Shown piece after piece: positions 26,407 through 35,403 of a DNA stretch of 64,000 bases (within the stretch, counting starts at the first letter, position 1; every line of letters starts with the position of its first letter). The stretch comes from Streptomyces sp. P9-A4 (lineage in GTDB: Bacteria > Actinomycetota > Actinomycetes > Streptomycetales > Streptomycetaceae): assembly GCF_036634195.1 (NCBI RefSeq), contig NZ_JAZIFY010000002.1:628932-692931 (forward strand), given 5' to 3'. A program made the position numbers and the translations under genes. The notes below the pieces were generated by a model. The model was not told the origin of the DNA. It searched no databases and saw nothing but the letters and a program-made list of their open reading frames with translations.

Positions 26407-27711
26407 ATGACCCCGGAGCCTACGCGCCCGCTGCGAGCGGACGCGGAACGGAACCGCCGGCTGATCATGCGGACAGCTGCCCGGCTGTACGCGCAGTGCG
26501 GGGCGACCGTCCCTCTCAACGAGATCGCGCGCGAGGCGGGCATCGGAGTCGGCACCGCCTACCGCCGCTTCCCCAACCTCCAGTCGCTGATCGACGCCCT
26601 GTTCACCGAACGGTTCACCACCTTCCTCGACCTGGCGTCGGCATCCGCCCGACAGCTCGACGCTGGACAGGCACTGCGCCACTACCTCATGGAGGCGGCG
26701 GCGCGGCGGGCCGGGGACCGGGCGATTGAGGTCGTCCTCGCCCACGCGAGTGTGGAGGCGGAACCGATCGCCCGCATGCGCGACGAGCTCGCCCGGCTCG
26801 TCGAGGGTCTGGCGGAACGGGCCGTCGCGAGCGGCGCGGCCCGTACGGACTTCGCTGCCGCCGACGTGTACGCCTTCCTGCACATGGTCGGCGCCGTGGC
26901 CGACCGCACATACGACATCGCCCCCGACGCCTGGCGCCGCTACGCCGAGGTCCTGCTGATCGGCTTCGGCCTGGCGCCGGGCCCCGGCGCACCTGTCCGC
27001 CATGACCGGCGGCCAGGTGCGCCGGACCTGGCCCAAGCCGATGAGCTGAGCAGGGGCCGGGGCACACCCCATCTCGCCGGACAGAGCTCGCGGGCCCACA
27101 TCGGGTACCGGGGTCGACGTAGAGCGCCCGGGCCGCACGCGCTCCGTACCGGCCCGCGGTTCCGGCGCTTCGAGCAGAGCGCCTACGGCGTCCACGCGCA
27201 GGGGGACTTCGGCATCGGTGCCGACTTCGTGACGGATGCAGATGGGCCGCGTCCCGGCCCGCCGAGCCGCTACGGCGCAGGACGCGCCGCGTGGGGCACC
27301 GCTGCCGGAAGAGTGAGCGCCATCGCGAACCGTGGGCCGGGCGTCAGGGAGTCCAGGGTGCCGCCCATGGCCTCGGTCAGATCGCGGGCCAGTCGCAGGA
27401 TCACGCTGTCCGTCGGTGGGCTCGCGGTCGTCATCGGCGCCGCACTGCCGGTCCCGGGTCCGGTCCCGTCCCCCACTCGTATCACCAGCCGACCGGACCG
27501 TACCTCGGCGGTCAGGCGGGCGGGCTCCTCGGGCGGGGTGCGGCGCAGGGCTTCCGCTGTCAACGCGGCCAGTACGCGGGTGAGCACCGCCGCGTCGGCG
27601 ATCGCGTCGGGGAGGTGCTCCGGCAGGGTGCAGCGGATCCTGTCGCTGCCGGGGCCGAGGGTGTCCAGGACCGCGGTCAGCACCTCGTCGAGGTCGACCG
27701 GGCGCAGGTAG
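26407..27711 (+). CDS. TetR/AcrR-family regulator with lost stop (run-on C-terminus)
   Basis: Residues 1-210 form a normal TetR regulator: RNRRLIMRTAARLYAQCG, LNEIAREAGIGVGTAYRRFP, and a helical ligand domain ending near LLIGFGLAPGPGA (about 26990). The family ends there, but the frame stays open for about 220 further codons with low-complexity content, overlapping the 3' end of the convergent KdpD-like gene by 442 bp. A TGA lies in the next frame at about 27046, so a one-base frameshift near the original stop is likely. ATG 26407 begins a typical arm before the HTH. Confidence 0.7.
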   Translation: MTPEPTRPLRADAERNRRLIMRTAARLYAQCGATVPLNEIAREAGIGVGTAYRRFPNLQSLIDALFTERFTTFLDLASASARQLDAGQALRHYLMEAAARRAGDRAIEVVLAHASVEAEPIARMRDELARLVEGLAERAVASGAARTDFAAADVYAFLHMVGAVADRTYDIAPDAWRRYAEVLLIGFGLAPGPGAPVRHDRRPGAPDLAQADELSRGRGTPHLAGQSSRAHIGYRGRRRAPGPHALRTGPRFRRFEQSAYGVHAQGDFGIGADFVTDADGPRPGPPSRYGAGRAAWGTAAGRVSAIANRGPGVRESRVPPMASVRSRASRRITLSVGGLAVVIGAALPVPGPVPSPTRITSRPDRTSAVRRAGSSGGVRRRASAVNAASTRVSTAASAIASGRCSGRVQRILSLPGPRVSRTAVSTSSRSTGRR

Positions 27712-29798
27712 AGATCGAGGGACTCGGCGCGCAGGCGGCTGAGGTCGTCGAGGTCGGTGACGAGCTGAGCGGCACGACGCACCGATGACCGGGCCGTTTG
27801 GAGCAACCGGCCGTCCTCCTCGGCCGACGGCCGGGCGTTCGATGGGGCGGGATCCGAGAGACGCCGCAACGCCTCCTCCGCAGCATGCAACGGGGCCCGC
27901 AGATCACGGCTCGCCGCGAGAAGCAGCGAGGCCCGTGTGTGTGCTGCCTCGGCGCGAAGGCCGGTCTCGGCCGCCGCGACGGCGAGCCGCCCGTGCGCGT
28001 ACGCCATGCCCAACTGAGCGGCGCACGCGCGGAGTACGAGTTGGTCGTCGCTGCTCATGCTGCGACCGCGCGCCGCCAGCGTCACTCCGTCGGGGGCGAA
28101 GCTGTCCACGGGCGTCTCGACATCCGCGTCGTACGGACGTTCCGGCGGGTTCTCTCCGGCGGCGGCGACGACGGACCAGCGCGGCTCAGCCGGGTGCTCG
28201 GTGTCTTCCTTCAGCAGACTGACGGCGTCCAGACCGAAGTCCTCCCTGACCTGTTCGAGAAGAGCCGGCAGGTCCTGGCCGCGTATGAGGGCGGTGGCCA
28301 GCCTGCTCAGTGCGCGTGCTTCGGATCTCGCACGAACCGCCTCGTACGTGCGGCGCGCGGCCGTCCCCGCGGCGGAGCCGACCACGATGGCCGTGACGCC
28401 GAAGACCAGCAGAGCGAGGACGTCCGAGGTGTGCTGCACGTTCAGGGAGTGCAGGGGCACGGTGAAGTAGTAGTCGGCGAGCAGTCCCGCCGCCACCGCG
28501 GAGATCAGGGCGGGTACCAGCCCGCCGACGAGGGCGACCACCACGACGGTCAGGAGGTAGAGCACAAGGACGAAGGCGAGGTCCACATGGCCGCGCAGAG
28601 CGACCAGCAACGAAGTGAGCGCCGGCAGCGCGATCGCGGCCAGCAGCACCGCGCCCCGGAAGCGCCGTGGTCCGGTGGCGTGTGTCGGGTGCGGCAACCG
28701 CAGGGGCGAGGACGGCCCGGCGGCTTCTTCGTGGGTCACGACGAGCACGTCGATCGGGCCCGAACGCCGGATCGTGCGGTGTCCCACGCTTCCGTACAGG
28801 AAGGTGGAGAGCCGTCCGCGCCGGCTGGCGCCCAGGACGATCTGGGTGACGTTCTCGGCCTCCGCGAACTGCAGCAGGGTCTCGGGGAGGTCGTCGCCGG
28901 TCGTCTGGTGGTAGCTGCCCCCCAATGACTCCACCAGCGCACGCTGGGCGGCGAGGGCGGCCGGGTCGGCGTGGACGAGTCCGTCGCTCGGCACGACGTG
29001 CAGGGCCAGGAGCTCGCTGCCCGGCGTACGGGCGGTGACCCGGGCCGCGCGGCGGATCAGGGTCTCGCCCTCCGGGCCGCCGGTCAGGGCGACCATGATG
29101 CGCTCGCGGGTCTCCCAGGGAGCGGTGATGCCGTGCTCGGCACGGTAGCGCTGAAGCCCTTCCTCCACACGGTCGGCGAGCCAGAGCAGGGCGAGTTCCC
29201 GCAGGGCCGTGAGGTTGCCGACGCGGAAGTAGTGGGTGAGGGCGGCCTCGATGCGGTCGGAGGGATAGATCTCTCCGTGCAGCATGCGGCGGCGCAGAAG
29301 CTCCGGTGGAAGGTCGACCACCTCGATCTGGTCAGCGCGGCGCGCGACCTCGTCGGGCAGGGTCTCGCGCTGCGGGACGCCGGTGATCTGCCGGACCACG
29401 TCGCCCAGCGATTCCAGGTGCTGGACGTTGAGGGTGGTGACGACGTCCGTCCCCGCCTCCAGCAGTTCCTCGACGTCCTGCCACCGCTTGGCGTGGCGCG
29501 AGCCCGGTACGTTCGTGTGGGCCAGCTCGTCGACCAGGGCGACCTGCGGGCGCCGGGCGAGCACCGCGTCCAGATCCATCTCGGTGAAGGCCGCCCTGCG
29601 GTGGGTCATGGTGCGCCGGGGGATCGTCTCAAGACCTTCGGCCATCTCGGCGGTCGGCCGGCGTCCGTGCGGCTCGACGAATCCGGCGACGACATCTGCA
29701 CCGGTCGCGCGCAGCCGCTGCCCCTCCTCGAGCATGGTGTACGTCTTTCCCACGCCCGGGGCGGCCCCGAGGTAGATCCGCAATCGTCCTCGCGCCAT
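27270..29798 (-). CDS. KdpD-like sensor protein lacking the phospho-acceptor His
   Basis: 842 aa with KdpD layout: N-terminal KdpD domain (Walker A GAAPGVGKT, LVDELAHTNVPGSRHAKRWQ), USP domain (VALTGGPEGETLIRRAARV), four TM helices (about 385-480, DUF4118) and a GAF-like part. In the kinase region the H-box reads AASRDLRAP where active paralogues read AVSHDLRTP: codon CGT (Arg) replaces His. The N-box Asn is also missing (AEALRRTP in place of NATRFAP), and the ATP-lid glycines are poor. It probably cannot autophosphorylate and may act as a K+/ligand-sensing adaptor or be decaying. ATG 29798 gives the standard MARGRLRIYLG start. Confidence 0.88.
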   Translation of the reverse strand: MARGRLRIYLGAAPGVGKTYTMLEEGQRLRATGADVVAGFVEPHGRRPTAEMAEGLETIPRRTMTHRRAAFTEMDLDAVLARRPQVALVDELAHTNVPGSRHAKRWQDVEELLEAGTDVVTTLNVQHLESLGDVVRQITGVPQRETLPDEVARRADQIEVVDLPPELLRRRMLHGEIYPSDRIEAALTHYFRVGNLTALRELALLWLADRVEEGLQRYRAEHGITAPWETRERIMVALTGGPEGETLIRRAARVTARTPGSELLALHVVPSDGLVHADPAALAAQRALVESLGGSYHQTTGDDLPETLLQFAEAENVTQIVLGASRRGRLSTFLYGSVGHRTIRRSGPIDVLVVTHEEAAGPSSPLRLPHPTHATGPRRFRGAVLLAAIALPALTSLLVALRGHVDLAFVLVLYLLTVVVVALVGGLVPALISAVAAGLLADYYFTVPLHSLNVQHTSDVLALLVFGVTAIVVGSAAGTAARRTYEAVRARSEARALSRLATALIRGQDLPALLEQVREDFGLDAVSLLKEDTEHPAEPRWSVVAAAGENPPERPYDADVETPVDSFAPDGVTLAARGRSMSSDDQLVLRACAAQLGMAYAHGRLAVAAAETGLRAEAAHTRASLLLAASRDLRAPLHAAEEALRRLSDPAPSNARPSAEEDGRLLQTARSSVRRAAQLVTDLDDLSRLRAESLDLYLRPVDLDEVLTAVLDTLGPGSDRIRCTLPEHLPDAIADAAVLTRVLAALTAEALRRTPPEEPARLTAEVRSGRLVIRVGDGTGPGTGSAAPMTTASPPTDSVILRLARDLTEAMGGTLDSLTPGPRFAMALTLPAAVPHAARPAP

Positions 29799-29996
29799 CG
29801 GGGGCTCCTACCGATACGCCATGCCCACGCGCTCTCCCTCCATCATGCGCGCCCGGCCCCCGTCACGCTCCGACACCGGTGCGGACACCGACTACTTTGA
29901 CGTGCTCCTGACTTCAGAACCGCATCCACGTGGCCCGCTCGGCCGGCCTGACCTGTGTCGAACCGCCTTCTGATGATCGACAGCCCCCCGGCCGGC

Positions 29997-30080
29997 CGGG
30001 GCGTCCACATCGACCGGGCCGAGATCAAGGACGTACAGCTGCCGGAGTCGCTGAAGCGGTCGATGTCGCGAAGACTCCGA
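29997..30080 (+). pseudogene. SPFH/slipin (stomatin) fragment
   Basis: GVHIDRAEIKDVQLPESLKR followed by SMSR is the highly conserved band-7/slipin segment (VEIKDVQLPESMKRSMARQ). About 26 codons remain; nothing of the membrane hairpin or C-terminus is present. Confidence 0.6.
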
Positions 30081-30146
30081 GGGGCACCGCGACCGAGCAG
30101 CCCGACCCGGCGGCGGCCGGTTCGACGTCCTTGTCCTCGTGCCGGC

Positions 30147-31169
30147 TCACACGGGGCAGCCGTGGCGGGCCGTCGACGCGGCCGCGAAGCTGCCCAGCAA
30201 CTCCTGGACGTCGGTGGGCCCGAGGTCCCGCCGGCCGTCCTTGCCGCCGGACGGGCGGATCAGTTTGACGTACGCGGTCCCGAGGGCGCCCTTGCAGGTG
30301 AGGGTGCGCGTGGTGTCGCCCTCGACGCTGCCGGGGTAGCGGCCGTCCAGGTACATCTCCTGTTCGGCGGAGGGTCCGTAGTAGGCGGTCAGCTCCGCGA
30401 GTGTCTTCTCTCCGCGCTTCAGCGCGCAGGCCTCGGTCAGCGCGCGGCCGGCCGGCTTCTCGGAGACCGCCGTGACGCCCAGCCGGGTCAAGGTCGCGGC
30501 GTTGACCGCGCCTTTGCAGGTCCCGCTAGCGCGGGCGGGCGGAACTTCGCGCCATTCGCTCAGGTCCACCTCGGACGGGCGTGTGCCGAGCGCTCCTTCG
30601 CAGTGGAAGCGGCCTGCCGTGTTCCGGGCCGTCTCCGTAGCGAGCCGGGCGACTTGGAGGAGTTGCTCCTGCGTCAGGTCCTCGACTTCGGCCATGGCCT
30701 CGGTCAGCACGAGGAGGCCCTTGCCGGGCAGCGCGGCGCAGTCGACGAGGACCGCCGCCTCGGGCCGGCGCCGGCCGACGAACGAACCGTTCCACCCGTA
30801 CCCGACGGGCGTCGCGGAGGCCTCCCCCGCCGCTCCGCTGGCCCGGTGAGCGGCGGCGGGGCGGATCTGCAGCCTCAGCGTGGGCCCCGAGTCCTGGCCG
30901 CGCGCCGTGACCGAGCACCACTCCGTGTCGTATCCGACCCATTCACCGGTGTGCCCGCGCGCTTCCAGCTCGGCACCGGCGAAGAACGTCCGGGCCTCGT
31001 CGACGGCCAGCGACCCCCGGCAGCTGTCCCCCAGGTCGTCGCCGGACGCCGTGTCCCCGGCGAGTCCGAACCAGACCGCGCCGCCGGCCGCCGCCACCGC
31101 CAGAACGGCGGCGAGCACCTTCACCCTGACCGTGCGCGTCTTCCCACGCGAGTGCTCGGATTCGATCAC
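30147..31169 (-). CDS. membrane-anchored extracytoplasmic protein, unknown function
   Basis: 340 aa. The short basic N-tail (KTRTVRVK) and one hydrophobic segment, VLAAVLAVAAAGGAVWFGLA, predict a single-pass membrane anchor with the rest outside. Two repeated modules each contain a C-x-G-A-L/V-N/G motif (FHCEGALGT, GTCKGAVNAATL, LTCKGALGTAYVKL), suggesting duplicated disulfide-stabilised domains. I recognise no enzyme motif. The GTG at 31169 has GGGGGAG upstream. It sits between the KdpD-like gene and kdpD on the same strand. Confidence 0.8.
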   Translation of the reverse strand: MIESEHSRGKTRTVRVKVLAAVLAVAAAGGAVWFGLAGDTASGDDLGDSCRGSLAVDEARTFFAGAELEARGHTGEWVGYDTEWCSVTARGQDSGPTLRLQIRPAAAHRASGAAGEASATPVGYGWNGSFVGRRRPEAAVLVDCAALPGKGLLVLTEAMAEVEDLTQEQLLQVARLATETARNTAGRFHCEGALGTRPSEVDLSEWREVPPARASGTCKGAVNAATLTRLGVTAVSEKPAGRALTEACALKRGEKTLAELTAYYGPSAEQEMYLDGRYPGSVEGDTTRTLTCKGALGTAYVKLIRPSGGKDGRRDLGPTDVQELLGSFAAASTARHGCPV

Positions 31170-31314
31170 CGCACTCCCCCTTTCCTGTCCGCCCGGACGG
31201 ACTCACCACTCCCCCGCGCCGAGCTCCTTCTTTCCTTCGCGATCACCACGGTAGGCAACTGATCCAAAAGGCACCACGATTGATCATCCAGCCCTTCGGT
31301 TCCCTACCGAGTGG

Positions 31315-33858
31315 TCATGTCGGCTCGGTCGTCGCGTCGGGGTGGAAGGGCGGGGCGCCGTCCTCCATGCGGAGGCTGATGGTCATGGTGAGACCGCCGC
31401 CGGGGGTGTCCTCCGCCGTGACCGTGCCTCCCATGGCCTCGACGAAGCCGCGGGCGACCGCGAGGCCGAGGCCCACGCCCGCTCCGCGTGGGGCGTCACC
31501 GTAGCGCTGGAAGGCGCCGAAGATGCGGTCCTTGGCCTCGTCGGGGACGCCCGGGCCTCGGTCGACGACGCGGAGTTCGACGCGCTCGGCGATCGCGCTG
31601 GCAGCGACGAGGACCGGTGTGCCGGCGGGGCTGTACTTCACCGCGTTCTCGACGATGTTGGCGACGGCCCGCTCCAGCAGGCCCCGGTCGACGACGACCA
31701 TGGGGAGGGTCTCGGGGATGTCGAGCTCGACGCTGTCGTCGGGCACGCCCACGAGCGCCATCGGGACGACCTCGTCGAGGTCGGTCTGCCGGAGCACGGC
31801 GGTCACGGTCCCGGTCTCCAGGCGCGAGACGTCCAGGAGGTTCCCGACGAGGTGGTCGAGCCGGTCGGCGCCCTCCTCGACGTTCGCGAGCAGGTCGGCG
31901 CGGTCCTCCTCCGACCAGTCGACGTCGTCCGAACGCAGCGAGGAGACGGACGCCTTGATGCCGGCCAGCGGGGTGCGCAGGTCGTGGCTGACGGCGGCGA
32001 GGAGAGAAGTGCGGATCTTGTTGCCCTCGGCGATCCGGCGGGCCTCCTCCGCCTCGTCGACCAGGCGCTGCCGGTCGAGCACGACCGCGGCCTGGGCGGC
32101 GAACGCGCCGAGCACACGCCGGTCCTCGGCGGGCAGGACGCGGCCGGTCAGGGCGAGCGCCAGGTGGTCGCCGACCGGCATGTCGACGTCGGCGTCCTCG
32201 GGGCGGCCGACCGGGCGGCCGGGGCCGACGACGGCGACGCAGGCCCACGGCTCGGTGTCGTCGCGGCGCTCCAGGAGCGCGACGGACTCCATGGCGAAGG
32301 TCTCCCGGAGACGTTCGAGCAGGGCGTCCAGGCCGGTCTCGCCACGCAGCACGCTGCCCGCGAGGAAGGAGAGCGTCTCCGCCTCCGCACGCAGACGTGC
32401 GGCCTGGTGGGTGCGGCGGGCGGCCAGGTCGACCACGGAGGCGACGGAGATCGCCACGCCCACGAAGATCACCAGGGCGACCACGTTCTTCGGGTCGGCG
32501 ATCGTGAGTTCGTGGATCGGAGGGGTGAAGTAGTAGTTGAGCAGCAGCGATCCCACGGCCGCCGAGGCCAGGGCCGGGCGCAGGCCACCGAGGAGCGCGG
32601 CGGCGACGGTGAGGGCGAGGAAGAGCAGGACGTCGTTCGCCAGGCCCATGTCGGGGAGGGCACCGCTGAGCAGCAGGGTGAGCAGCACAGGTCCGGCGAG
32701 GCCGACGAGCCAGCCCCAGATGGTGCGGGACCGCCCCAGTTTCGCGCGGCGGGCGACCGGCAGACCTCGGCCCTTGGCCGCCTCGTCGTGGGTGACGATG
32801 TGGACGTCGAGGTCGGGCCCCGACTCGCGGGCGACGGTGGCGCTGACGCCGGGGCTGAAGGCGTACTGCCAGGAGCGGCGGCGACTGACACCGAGGACGA
32901 TCTGGGTGGCGTTGACCCCGCGGGCGAACTCCAGGAGTCCGGTGGAGATGTCGTCGCCCACGACGTGGTGGAAGGTCCCGCCCAGGTCCTCGACCAGGGT
33001 CCGCTGGACCGCCAGCTCCTTCGGGGACGCCGAGGTGAGTCCGTCGCTGCGGGCGATGTAGACGGCCAGGACCTCGCCGCCCGCGCCCTTCTCGGCGAGC
33101 CGGACGGCGCGGCGGATGAGGGTGCGTCCCTCGGGTCCGCCGGTCAGACCCACCACGATCCGTTCCCGGGAGCCCCAGATCTTCGAGACACGGTGTTCGG
33201 TGCGGTACTCCTGGAGGTACTCGTCGACCCGGTCGGCCGTCCACAGCAGCGCCAGCTCGCGCAGGGCGGTCAGGTTGCCGGGGCGGAAGTAGTTGGACAG
33301 GGCCGCGTCGACCTTGTCCGGCTTGTAGACGTTGCCGTGGGCCATGCGGCGGCGCAGCGCCTGCGGCGACATGTCCACCAGTTCTATCTGGTCGGCGCGG
33401 CGTACCACCTCGTCCGGGACGGTCTCCCGCTGCCTCACCCCGGTGATCGACTCGACGACGTCGCCGAGCGACTCCAGGTGCTGGATGTTGACCGTGGAGA
33501 TGACGTCGATGCCGGCCGCGAGAAGCTCCTCGACGTCCTGCCAGCGCTTGGCGTTCCGTGAGCCGGGGATGTTGGTGTGGGCCAGCTCGTCCACGAGCAC
33601 GACGGCGGGCTTCCTGGCGAGGACCGCGTCCACGTCCATCTCGGTGAAGACCGTGTCCCGGTACGCGATCTCCTTGCGCGGCATCGTCTCCAGGCCGTGC
33701 AGCATCACCTCCGTACGCGGCCGGCTGTGGTGCTCGACGAAGGCGACGACGCAGTCGGTGCCGCGCTCCACCCGCCGGTGGGCCTCCGAGAGCATCGAGT
33801 ACGTCTTGCCGACGCCCGGTGCCGCGCCGAGGTAGATTCGAAGCTTTCCGCGTCCCAT
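31315..33858 (-). CDS. kdpD: sensor histidine kinase KdpD
   Basis: 847 aa K+ and osmotic-stress sensor kinase. KdpD domain with Walker A GAAPGVGKT and VLVDELAHTNIPGSRNAKRW; USP domain VGLTGGPEGRTLIRRAVR; four TM helices (about 395-500); GAF-like region; then H-box AAVSHDLRTPLA, N-box NIVENAVKYSP, G1 DRGPGVPDEAKDRIF and G2 GVGLGLAVARGF. All catalytic elements are present, so it should phosphorylate KdpE. ATG 33858 begins the standard MGRGKLRIYLG. It is the last gene of the operon, 47 bp after kdpE. Confidence 0.97.
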   Translation of the reverse strand: MGRGKLRIYLGAAPGVGKTYSMLSEAHRRVERGTDCVVAFVEHHSRPRTEVMLHGLETMPRKEIAYRDTVFTEMDVDAVLARKPAVVLVDELAHTNIPGSRNAKRWQDVEELLAAGIDVISTVNIQHLESLGDVVESITGVRQRETVPDEVVRRADQIELVDMSPQALRRRMAHGNVYKPDKVDAALSNYFRPGNLTALRELALLWTADRVDEYLQEYRTEHRVSKIWGSRERIVVGLTGGPEGRTLIRRAVRLAEKGAGGEVLAVYIARSDGLTSASPKELAVQRTLVEDLGGTFHHVVGDDISTGLLEFARGVNATQIVLGVSRRRSWQYAFSPGVSATVARESGPDLDVHIVTHDEAAKGRGLPVARRAKLGRSRTIWGWLVGLAGPVLLTLLLSGALPDMGLANDVLLFLALTVAAALLGGLRPALASAAVGSLLLNYYFTPPIHELTIADPKNVVALVIFVGVAISVASVVDLAARRTHQAARLRAEAETLSFLAGSVLRGETGLDALLERLRETFAMESVALLERRDDTEPWACVAVVGPGRPVGRPEDADVDMPVGDHLALALTGRVLPAEDRRVLGAFAAQAAVVLDRQRLVDEAEEARRIAEGNKIRTSLLAAVSHDLRTPLAGIKASVSSLRSDDVDWSEEDRADLLANVEEGADRLDHLVGNLLDVSRLETGTVTAVLRQTDLDEVVPMALVGVPDDSVELDIPETLPMVVVDRGLLERAVANIVENAVKYSPAGTPVLVAASAIAERVELRVVDRGPGVPDEAKDRIFGAFQRYGDAPRGAGVGLGLAVARGFVEAMGGTVTAEDTPGGGLTMTISLRMEDGAPPFHPDATTEPT

Positions 33859-33905
33859 GGTGTCGTTTCTCGTCGATGTCGGACAGAGCGTGTGCGGGCG
33901 AGGCG

Positions 33906-34610
33906 TCACGCCTCGAAGCGGTATCCCATGCCGGGCTCGGTGATCAGATACCGGGGGTGTGAGGGGTCCGCCTCCAGTTTGCGGCGCAGCTGAGCCATGT
34001 AGACACGCAGGTAGTTGGTCTTCCTGCTGTAGCTCGGTCCCCACACCTCCTTCAGGAGATGCTGCTGGCTGATGAGGACGCCGGGGTTGCAGATGAGGAT
34101 TTCCAGCAGGTGCCACTCGGTCGGGGTGAGCCGGATATCGCGGTCACCGCGCCGGACCTTCTTCCCCACGAGATCGACCGTGAATTCGTCGGTGGTGACC
34201 AGGGCGGCGGCCACCACTCCGGTGCTCTGCCGCGCGTGCGCGGGCGACCCCTCGATCCGGCGGGTGGCCGCCCTCAGCCGTGCGAGCAGTTCGTCCATGC
34301 TGAACGGCTTCGTCATGTAGTCGTCCGCACCCGCGTCCAGCGCGCGGATCTTGTCCTCGGACCCGCTGCGGGCCGAGAGCACGAGCACCGGTGCCCGGTT
34401 CCAGCCGTGCAGCGCCCGGATGAGGTCGATGCCGTCCATGTCGGGCAGCCCGAGGTCCAGGAGGATCACGTCCGGTTGCTCGGTGGCCGCGAGCCGGAGC
34501 GCGGTGGCGGCGTCGTAGGCCGCGTCCACGTCGTACTTGCGCGCTTTGAGGTTGATCATCAGAGCACGCGCGAGCTGCGCGTCGTCCTCGACGACCAGGA
34601 CCCGGGTCAT
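33906..34610 (-). CDS. kdpE: response regulator KdpE
   Basis: 234 aa OmpR-type regulator. Receiver domain: acidic pair in VLVVEDDAQ, phospho-Asp in ILLDLGLPDMDG, Lys in YMTKPFSMDE. The C-terminal winged helix has RLTPTEWHLLEILICNPG and YLRVYMAQLRRKLE, ending in GMGYRF. Activated by KdpD, it drives kdp expression under low K+. The ATG at 34610 has AAAGG upstream. It is placed between kdpC and kdpD, an E-before-D order. It is the only receiver protein near three KdpD paralogues. Confidence 0.97.
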   Translation of the reverse strand: MTRVLVVEDDAQLARALMINLKARKYDVDAAYDAATALRLAATEQPDVILLDLGLPDMDGIDLIRALHGWNRAPVLVLSARSGSEDKIRALDAGADDYMTKPFSMDELLARLRAATRRIEGSPAHARQSTGVVAAALVTTDEFTVDLVGKKVRRGDRDIRLTPTEWHLLEILICNPGVLISQQHLLKEVWGPSYSRKTNYLRVYMAQLRRKLEADPSHPRYLITEPGMGYRFEA

Positions 34611-34714
34611 CGGTGTACTGCCTTTCGTCGTGAGCATGGCGTCGGATGCGGCGTCGGGAGCCGGCGGCCGGGGCGTCCCGGACCGCCGGCTCCCGTGCGT
34701 CGGGCGTAAGGCCA

Positions 34715-35398
34715 TCAGCCCTTGGCCGCCGCGAGGTTCTTCAGCGCGATGTTGAGCTGGAGGACGTTGACCCGGGGTTCGCCGATGAAGCCGAGGATGC
34801 GGCCGTCGGTGTGGTCGGCGACCAGCTTCTCGACCTGCTTGACGTCGAGGCCGTTCTTCTCCGCGACGCGGTGGACCTGGAGCTTCGCGTACTCCGGGGA
34901 GATGTGCGGGTCGAGACCCGAGCCGGAGGAGGTGACCGCATCGGGCGGCACGTCGGAGGGCTTCACCTTGTAGTCGGCGGTGGAGTTGTCCTTGACGACG
35001 GCTGCCTTGGCGTCCGTCACCCACTTGATCAGGTCGGCGTTGTCGCCCGATCGGTTCGTGGCGCCGGACAGGATGATCGAGTACTGGGTGTTGACGCTGT
35101 TGCTGCCCAGGCCGTTGGACGGACGCGGCTGGAACCACTTCAGGTCGGGGACCACCGCCTCCTCGGCGTCGTCCGGGTTCTTCTTCGGCAGGTTGTAGTT
35201 CTGGCCGATGAGTTCGGAGCCGACGACCTTGCCGCTGCCGTCCTTGACCTCGGAGCCGTTCGCCCGGCCGGGGAAGGCGACTTGGGCGATTCCGGTGACG
35301 GCCAGCGGGTAGAGCACGCCCGTCACCACGGTGAGGACGAGGAGGGCGCGGAGTCCGGCCCAGAGCAACCGTCCTGCGTTTCCTGCGGAGTTGTTCAT
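34715..35398 (-). CDS. kdpC: potassium-transporting ATPase subunit KdpC
   Basis: 227 aa. One N-terminal TM helix (RALLVLTVVTGVLYPLAVTG) and a periplasmic-side domain with family blocks GSELIGQNY, WFQPRPS, GSGLDPHISPEYA and LGFIGEPRVNVLQLNIAL. It stabilises the KdpFABC complex and promotes ATP-driven K+ uptake. It lies 5 bp after kdpB. Confidence 0.97.
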   Translation of the reverse strand: MNNSAGNAGRLLWAGLRALLVLTVVTGVLYPLAVTGIAQVAFPGRANGSEVKDGSGKVVGSELIGQNYNLPKKNPDDAEEAVVPDLKWFQPRPSNGLGSNSVNTQYSIILSGATNRSGDNADLIKWVTDAKAAVVKDNSTADYKVKPSDVPPDAVTSSGSGLDPHISPEYAKLQVHRVAEKNGLDVKQVEKLVADHTDGRILGFIGEPRVNVLQLNIALKNLAAAKG

Positions 35399-35403
35399 GG
35401 TGG

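Noticed and set aside
31342..33561. Long plus-strand frame opposite kdpD
   Set aside because: Composition typical of a reverse-strand shadow (Asp/Arg/Gly/Val); kdpD motifs decide the strand.
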